Source: a virus | Virus record (IMG/VR): IMGVR_UViG_3300027973_000006 | Span: 1-48,779 of that record | Strand: one strand, 5' to 3' | Length of the DNA: 48,779 nucleotides | Shown here: positions 43,831-48,779 of the stretch, piece after piece | Numbering within the stretch: position 1 is the stretch's first letter | Layout of the letters: each line of letters begins with the position of its first letter | Notes under the pieces: model-generated | The model's input: only the letters and a program-made list of their open reading frames with translations | What the model was told of the DNA's origin: nothing | The model's database searches: none | Translations under genes and position numbers: made by a program

Positions 43831-46800
43831 ATGGCATATAAAGAAGGTCACGATGTAAAACAAGATATAGCAAGATTAAACCAAGAATATTTGAGTTTAG
43901 ATGGGGTATCCTGTTGCACTTGCTCGTATTGCATAAAAAAACAAGTTGAACCAACAGTTTCATTTTCTAATTTTAAAGAAGCTGGCTCAATAGGTTTTAC
44001 AGAATACAAGATGCCTCAAGGTGCTTTTCCAGAATTACAATACACTTTAGATTTTAATGCCGAATCATCTTTTGAGTTTTATACCAATAATTCTTGGCAA
44101 TATTACAATATAATATATGGGTATTGGAATTTTTCTGAACCTTGGGATTCACCTCAAGTTCAATCAAGACCATCTTTTGCTAAATCTTTAAAATATTACA
44201 ACTTTAGAAAATGTTCTGGAAGCCCATCTAGTTTTTTTGAAAATTACAATAGTAGCTTTACAAGTTATTACAGATTTATTATTGGATCTACATATACAAG
44301 TTGGATTCCAACTTCTGGTACTAGATTTCCAGCAACACCTTATTTAAATAATTCTTATCCTTATGGGGCTTCATTTGTAAACCCAATGGCTGGTTTTGAT
44401 AATTATTTCTCTCAAATTGGAGGCCTTGTTACTCAGTATTTCCTTCCGAGTTATTGGGGTTTTACTGGTTATCAATCAGCAGTATTTAAAGCACCTGTTG
44501 TTTCTAATGGTGGAATTGTTTCTATTGAAGTTGTCGATTCGGCAGAAATATTTGAATATCCTCCATCAATAGTTGTTGGAGATGCAAATCCTAATCCAGG
44601 GCCAGTTTTAGGAAATGGATTTGTTGGAGTAGGAGTTCTTAGTGGTAAAAAGCTTACATCTGTAAGTATAACAAACCCAGGGTCTGGATATGTTCAAGGA
44701 TATGTTACAGTTTATGTTGGATCTACTCTTAATAACCAAGATATAAGCGGGGATTATGCAGCGTATTTAGCATTATCAACTTGTCAATCAGGATTGAATT
44801 CTACTCAATTTGCTTCGTCAATACTTGATCAAACTAATTATGTTTGGTATACACCCGCTGCTCTTGGTGAACCATTTAATACCCCAGCTTGTAGTGTTGA
44901 AGATATAGAAAAAGAGTTTGGTGCTGGATCTTCAGTTCAACCAGAACCACCACCACCAATTGATGCTGGAAATTATCAAGCTCTTTTTGATTTCATGGCG
45001 GGAAACGATGTTAGTTTGTCTGTTAAAAAAAACAATTCTTGCAGCAATACTGTTGAAAAGGTCTTTGAACCTTTGCCAGCATTCAATGCTGTTAGTCATC
45101 AGTACATTGCTCCAGATGGATATTCAAGGTCACCAACTCACCCAGTTAGTGGAGGCCTTATTGGATACGAAGATGCTTTAAAAGAAATAATGATTTCGGG
45201 TGGATATGTATTAAACCGATTTGATTTTAATTTTTTAAACGGTTCTTTTTATATAGAGTTTTCTATTTTTTTTGAAAAAGACTTCATAGCAACAATGTAT
45301 ACTTGTTCTCCGTCTGATTATATTACTGGCCCAGCTTATTATGGATACATAAATAGAAGTGAAAATATTTATTTTACAGATTTTTGTGCATATGGGATAA
45401 ATAATATTTCTGTATGGGATTACCATCCAGAACTAAGTCAGTTCCCTTTTTGGTGGCAACAGTATAGGTCACCAGCCGTTATTAGAGGAACATATGACGA
45501 GATATTTAGGCAGACATTTTATCCAACCATAAACACTTACAATGTAGAATACACCGATGGGGTTAAAACAGGATATAGCGTTAATTCTTCTTTAAGGTCA
45601 ACAGCGTTTTTTAGACCAGACAATTTAGTTTTTTCTTCTCGTTATGATTCTTCTACTAGCATTAGTTCTTCAACAGATGAAAATGGTGAAACCACTATAT
45701 TAATAAAAAACATACTTATGTCTTCTCCAACTATTGGTTCTGCTGTTTTTAAGAACGATGAAGGAAACAACAGAGATGTTCTGGCAAATTGGAATAAAGT
45801 TCCTGAGTTTATAACTAGTTATGTTGCATATGGATTTTATTTTGATGCAGAAATAAAAGTTCAATCAGAACCGCTTTGTAAGTTGACTAGCATACCTGAC
45901 AGATTAAAAAGAATGGATAGGTTCAAAGTTAATTTTTCTGAATACAAAAAAATACCTCAAGAAAACAATTGCATATATGATGCTGCAAAAGAATTTAAAT
46001 TACAAAGTCCAAATGATATTGGTATTGGAGTTGCTGGATATGAATTTGATTTAGCAACTTGGAATGGGAATAACTTTTACTCCGAACCTATTGATTACGG
46101 TATTTTTTACAACAACACTATATTTATACCTCCTGATACAAATCAAGGTGCAACTTTTTATGTTAACAAATATAGTCAAAGAATAGATATTCAATACAAC
46201 CCATATGTTAACCGTAAAAACAACATTGTTGAGGATGTTGTGGATTATGAAGAAGGTGAATTTGAGTACAGATATAAGATCGTGTATTTTAATGGAAACA
46301 GCACATATAGGACTTTTTCAAGAGTTTATGATTCCACTCAGTACGAAGAAGATTTTGCTGGATGCATACTAATTGATGCACCACCAGAAGTTCTTCAGAC
46401 TGGTAATGAAATGAAGTTTTATAATGGGTATCTTCCAAAATTTCTTGCCCCATTGCCAACAAACAAATTGTATTATTGTATATTTGTTAGAGAAATAACA
46501 AGCAACAGTCAACCAGCGGGTAGATGCTTGATAAAAATGGCTAAAACATATCAAGATGCAATTGATGGAAAAAGCATTTTTATTACTGGCCCATATCAAA
46601 ATTATTACGCTTCTTTTCAAGTAAAATACAAGTACAGAAAAAAAGATATTTCTTTGGAAAATGCTCCAAGGTATTTAGATTTTAAAACCGATAATTACGA
46701 AGCAAACAACCCAGAACTAGATGCTCTTAATGTTGATTACATTACAAACGAAGTGGCATTTGATTTTGGAGAAATGAGACTTAACGCTGTTTTTTCAAGT

Positions 46801-47655
46801 GCAGAAAAAGCCCTTCCTATATCATTTGGGTTTGTCCAGAAAGATTCTCCTTTTTTAAATTATGTTATTTCAAACGATGCTGGTTTTCTTAATTACCAAA
46901 TTTATGGAGATCAATTAGGTAGTTATTATGGGTATGATTATGTTGAATACATTTCACTTTCACCTTTAAAAGTTAAATATAAAAATGTAAAGTTTTATTT
47001 AAGCACAATTAATTTTAAATACAATTATGCTTTTCCATTTGCATTTGAAAGGCAAGATGTATCTGGTGCTACAGCACAAGCAGTAGTTGGTAATGAAACT
47101 TCTAACAGAGGGGCAATAATTGGTTTTGCTTCTTTATTTGGAGGATCTGGATATACAAGCCCTCCACAAGTTCGTGTTTTAAATGGTGATCGTGGTGGAA
47201 TGGAAGGGTCTTTTACCGCAGTTCTTGGTACTGGAAGTAATAGTGATAAGGTTGTTTCTATAACTATAAATGATGGAGGTAGAAACTATTATAATCCATC
47301 AGTATACATTGTTGGGCCAGCACCACAAATCCCTTTAGTTCCAACAGAATCCACAGGTAGATATGGATTTATGTGCGATATAACAATAGAAGAAGATATT
47401 GACGAAGACCAACAGCACAGCTTGCCTCCAGACTACAACCAAATATTAGAATTTAAAAAAAGCATAATAACTGATTCTCCTTTTTTTAAAAAGCCAATGG
47501 AGATGATTAACCCAGAAAAGTGCGAACACATTGGGAAAGTAATCGACAGAAAAAATTGTAATTGCCCTAAGAAGTGGGTTCGCTTATGTGATATTCATGG
47601 CAAAACGGATTGGAAAAATTGTATGCAATGCAAAGATTTTAAAGTGTCCGAATGA
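43831..47655 (+). CDS. Large adhesin-like protein with cysteine-rich ends
   Basis: A 1,274-residue, Tyr/Asn-rich protein. The N-terminal 35 residues have a cysteine cluster (SCCTCSYC), GGSGY-type strands occur near residues 270-290 and 1,100-1,180, and the C-terminus has eight spaced cysteines and two histidines (CEHIG, NCNCPKKW, CDIHG, NCMQC) that look like a zinc-binding knuckle pair. It is probably a receptor-binding or tail-tip protein. The stop is inside a long inverted repeat. The family is not recognised; the C-terminal cysteine module is reminiscent of planctomycete phage proteins. Confidence 0.65.
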   Translation: MAYKEGHDVKQDIARLNQEYLSLDGVSCCTCSYCIKKQVEPTVSFSNFKEAGSIGFTEYKMPQGAFPELQYTLDFNAESSFEFYTNNSWQYYNIIYGYWNFSEPWDSPQVQSRPSFAKSLKYYNFRKCSGSPSSFFENYNSSFTSYYRFIIGSTYTSWIPTSGTRFPATPYLNNSYPYGASFVNPMAGFDNYFSQIGGLVTQYFLPSYWGFTGYQSAVFKAPVVSNGGIVSIEVVDSAEIFEYPPSIVVGDANPNPGPVLGNGFVGVGVLSGKKLTSVSITNPGSGYVQGYVTVYVGSTLNNQDISGDYAAYLALSTCQSGLNSTQFASSILDQTNYVWYTPAALGEPFNTPACSVEDIEKEFGAGSSVQPEPPPPIDAGNYQALFDFMAGNDVSLSVKKNNSCSNTVEKVFEPLPAFNAVSHQYIAPDGYSRSPTHPVSGGLIGYEDALKEIMISGGYVLNRFDFNFLNGSFYIEFSIFFEKDFIATMYTCSPSDYITGPAYYGYINRSENIYFTDFCAYGINNISVWDYHPELSQFPFWWQQYRSPAVIRGTYDEIFRQTFYPTINTYNVEYTDGVKTGYSVNSSLRSTAFFRPDNLVFSSRYDSSTSISSSTDENGETTILIKNILMSSPTIGSAVFKNDEGNNRDVLANWNKVPEFITSYVAYGFYFDAEIKVQSEPLCKLTSIPDRLKRMDRFKVNFSEYKKIPQENNCIYDAAKEFKLQSPNDIGIGVAGYEFDLATWNGNNFYSEPIDYGIFYNNTIFIPPDTNQGATFYVNKYSQRIDIQYNPYVNRKNNIVEDVVDYEEGEFEYRYKIVYFNGNSTYRTFSRVYDSTQYEEDFAGCILIDAPPEVLQTGNEMKFYNGYLPKFLAPLPTNKLYYCIFVREITSNSQPAGRCLIKMAKTYQDAIDGKSIFITGPYQNYYASFQVKYKYRKKDISLENAPRYLDFKTDNYEANNPELDALNVDYITNEVAFDFGEMRLNAVFSSAEKALPISFGFVQKDSPFLNYVISNDAGFLNYQIYGDQLGSYYGYDYVEYISLSPLKVKYKNVKFYLSTINFKYNYAFPFAFERQDVSGATAQAVVGNETSNRGAIIGFASLFGGSGYTSPPQVRVLNGDRGGMEGSFTAVLGTGSNSDKVVSITINDGGRNYYNPSVYIVGPAPQIPLVPTESTGRYGFMCDITIEEDIDEDQQHSLPPDYNQILEFKKSIITDSPFFKKPMEMINPEKCEHIGKVIDRKNCNCPKKWVRLCDIHGKTDWKNCMQCKDFKVSE

Positions 47656-47737
47656 AACTTCCCCCTCTGATGCAATTCTACTACGAGGGGAATTAGTCTC
47701 AGGAAATTGCGAAAACAAGCCCTAGAATCATTCGGAC
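47646..47737. other. Nested inverted repeats after the last late gene
   Basis: A perfect 10-bp inverted repeat GTCCGAATGA (47646-47655) and TCATTCGGAC (47728-47737) encloses 72 bases and contains the stop codon of the preceding gene. Inside, TTCCCCCTC (47659-47667) pairs with GAGGGGAA (47685-47692) with one bulge. There is no strong T-run on either strand. Architecture resembles 8814-8909. Confidence 0.65.
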
Positions 47738-47749
47738 TAAGTTAATATA

Positions 47750-48055
47750 TCAAGCCTGTTTCTTTTCTTCAAGCTGTCCGGTAGAAATATTCATCGACCC
47801 AGGGCGAAGCGATTTCATCAAACCATCCGTAGGTGAACCCATGATGGTTTGAAGTTCATGCCTAGCATCTGCTGCTGCATCTAATTCTTTTTGCCATTCG
47901 GTGAATCTCATAAACATTTCTACTGCTTTTGTGTTTCCTCCACGCATACTTCTGATCAAGCAGTTTTTTACGATAGCCATATCTTCCTTGGTAATAGATT
48001 CGACATAGAATCGTTTCATCTCTTGTATATGGCGATAGTATGGATTTAGGTACAT
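47750..48055 (-). CDS. Leftward protein near terminase, unknown function
   Basis: A 101-residue helical, charged protein starting MYLNPYYRHIQEMKRFYVES. I chose ATG 48055 because GGAG lies seven bases before it and the previous stop (48057-48059) abuts it; the ten extra residues in the open frame belong to that gene. It is the second of two leftward genes placed between late genes and the terminase. No family recognised. Confidence 0.65.
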   Translation of the reverse strand: MYLNPYYRHIQEMKRFYVESITKEDMAIVKNCLIRSMRGGNTKAVEMFMRFTEWQKELDAAADARHELQTIMGSPTDGLMKSLRPGSMNISTGQLEEKKQA

Positions 48056-48056
48056 A

Positions 48057-48572
48057 TTATAATCTCCATTTGTTTTTCTTGGCAATTCTTGCTGAAGCCC
48101 TGCCTCTGTCTCTTATGTTCTTAGGTATAGCCGTGTACATCGTTCCTCGAACCTTCCTGTTTCTTACCGCTACAATACCAAGTCTACCTGACCCGCCTCT
48201 TCTAAATGGTCGAGCTTTCCTAGCAATGATTGAATAGTCTTTTAATGATGGTGATGCATACCAGTATATAAACCCTCCACGGAAGTTATTTGCCACCCAT
48301 TTATTAAAAGTGGCCTTACCTACCCTTGGATATATATAACCTATATTTGGGCCTCTGGCCCTCATTACAACTGAACCTGATTGAGCCTTTGCCATAGGAA
48401 AGTATTCTAGTGATTTCATCCAAGCAGAAGGCGGGGTGTATATGACAGAGTTATTGGTTGTGGTAATGTCTGGGTTAGGTGCTGGATTAGTATTCGTAGC
48501 TCTCCCCACCCGCTTTGCTCGGTCTTCTAAAAGTTTCTTCAGTTTTTCTATAGCACCTACTAAATCTGCCAT
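48057..48572 (-). CDS. Leftward basic protein near terminase, unknown function
   Basis: A 171-residue protein with an N-terminal helix (MADLVGAIEKLKKLLEDRAKRV), a Pro/Asn linker, a middle GYIYPRVGKATFNKW segment reminiscent of the KTSC pattern but not certain, and a very basic C-terminus (RRGGSGRLGIVAVRNRKVRG) likely to bind nucleic acid. AAGGGG precedes the ATG, so it starts close to the divergent terminase promoter. It could be a packaging or DNA-condensing protein; inference only. Confidence 0.65.
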   Translation of the reverse strand: MADLVGAIEKLKKLLEDRAKRVGRATNTNPAPNPDITTTNNSVIYTPPSAWMKSLEYFPMAKAQSGSVVMRARGPNIGYIYPRVGKATFNKWVANNFRGGFIYWYASPSLKDYSIIARKARPFRRGGSGRLGIVAVRNRKVRGTMYTAIPKNIRDRGRASARIAKKNKWRL

Positions 48573-48594
48573 CGAAATTCCCCTTGATTTTCGC

Positions 48595-48600
48595 TATAAT
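48595..48600 (+). promoter_or_regulatory. Possible promoter of the terminase operon
   Basis: A consensus TATAAT lies 40 bases before the junction gene at 48640. No good minus 35 is present (the best spaced hexamer is TCGAAA at 48572-48577), so it is listed as weak. Confidence 0.4.
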
Positions 48601-48639
48601 ACTGTTACCTATTTTACCTTCTTTTTGAAAGGATGCAAT

Positions 48640-48779
48640 ATGTTAAATAAAACTGGAGCGGACTGGATGGTGGAAGCTATAGCTGCTTATGAAAAAGGGA
48701 AGCCTTCTCAATCAATAGCAGCAAGTTTGATCTACATCTCTGAGACACTTGAACTTATGAGAATGTTGATCGACCCAGA
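48640..48779 (+). CDS. Small protein of unknown function, 5-prime part of junction-spanning gene
   Basis: The ATG at 48640 with GAAAGGA upstream starts the 63-codon gene that runs off the window end and continues at bases 1-179. Frame and sequence match exactly across the overlap, so no gene boundary lies at the ends. Confidence 0.7.
   Translation, partial: MLNKTGADWMVEAIAAYEKGKPSQSIAASLIYISETLELMRMLIDP
48653..48779. repeat. Terminal direct repeat, right copy
   Basis: Identical to bases 1-127. See the left copy for the interpretation as an overlap of a circular assembly. Confidence 0.95.

Noticed and set aside
1-48779. CRISPR array, integrase, attachment sites
   Set aside because: No spaced repeats of suitable length and no recombinase or repressor gene was found among the frames.

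Overview
The window is the complete genome of a tailed double-stranded DNA bacteriophage with siphovirus-type modules. Bases 1-127 are repeated exactly at 48653-48779, so the molecule is a closed circle (or circularly permuted) of 48,652 non-redundant bases, cut inside a 63-codon gene that reads across the junction (48640 to 179). The DNA is AT-rich and densely coding. I see no integrase, no CI-like repressor, no tRNA and no CRISPR array, so a virulent lifestyle is the simplest reading. The host cannot be fixed from sequence. Small secreted proteins, a papain-like protease and cysteine-rich ends of large late proteins remind me of Planctomycetes and their phages, but this is a tentative impression from memory.

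Layout. (1) 48640-1970, rightward: a small ORF, then the terminase small and large subunits, which overlap out of frame by about 220 bases. (2) 9147-1909, leftward replication operon: prim-pol/ATPase fusion, SF2 helicase, two DUF669-type ssDNA-binding-like proteins, a Sak4-like RecA-fold ATPase, small unknowns and a 50-residue lipoprotein. (3) 9148-9332: divergent control region. (4) 9333-13455, rightward: ribbon-helix-helix regulator, RecE-like exonuclease, RusA resolvase, PAPS-reductase-like protein, DUF6378-like protein and a GNAT acetyltransferase. (5) 19162-13526, leftward accessory block: many small unknown genes separated by repeated hairpin elements, with an ASCH-like protein, a cytosine methyltransferase and an HTH/GIY-YIG protein. 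(6) 19163-19906: 740-base AT-rich gene-free region with promoters facing out both ways, a palindromic operator-like site, an (AT)n tract and a G-quadruplex-forming tract; it is the best candidate for the origin and main switch. (7) 19907-47655, rightward late operon: two small paralogues, portal, maturation protease/scaffold, decoration-like protein, major capsid protein, head-tail joining genes, two tube-like paralogues, frameshifted tail chaperones, tape measure, tail proteins, a 1,722-residue fibre with a collar domain, a lysis-like cluster, and two large adhesin-like proteins. (8) 48572-47750: two leftward unknown genes next to the terminase promoter.

How it works together. The leftward replication operon supplies primase/helicase, ssDNA-binding and annealing-type recombination functions but no recognisable DNA polymerase, so the host replisome is probably used. 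The rightward early operon adds the exonuclease and resolvase expected for recombination-dependent replication. Late genes build a prohead processed by its own protease and a tail whose length is set by a tape measure of about 1,030 residues. No classical endolysin is recognisable; the lysis-like cluster instead has a holin-like protein, an exported protein and a papain-like cysteine protease.

The most unusual signals are regulatory: a three-way-junction RNA candidate ending in a T-run (8814-8909) and a similarly built element at 47646-47737, both enclosing a stop codon in a 10-bp stem; repeated hairpins at gene 3-prime ends; two G-quadruplex motifs; and a promoter placed so that the capsid protease would be read from a leaderless mRNA.
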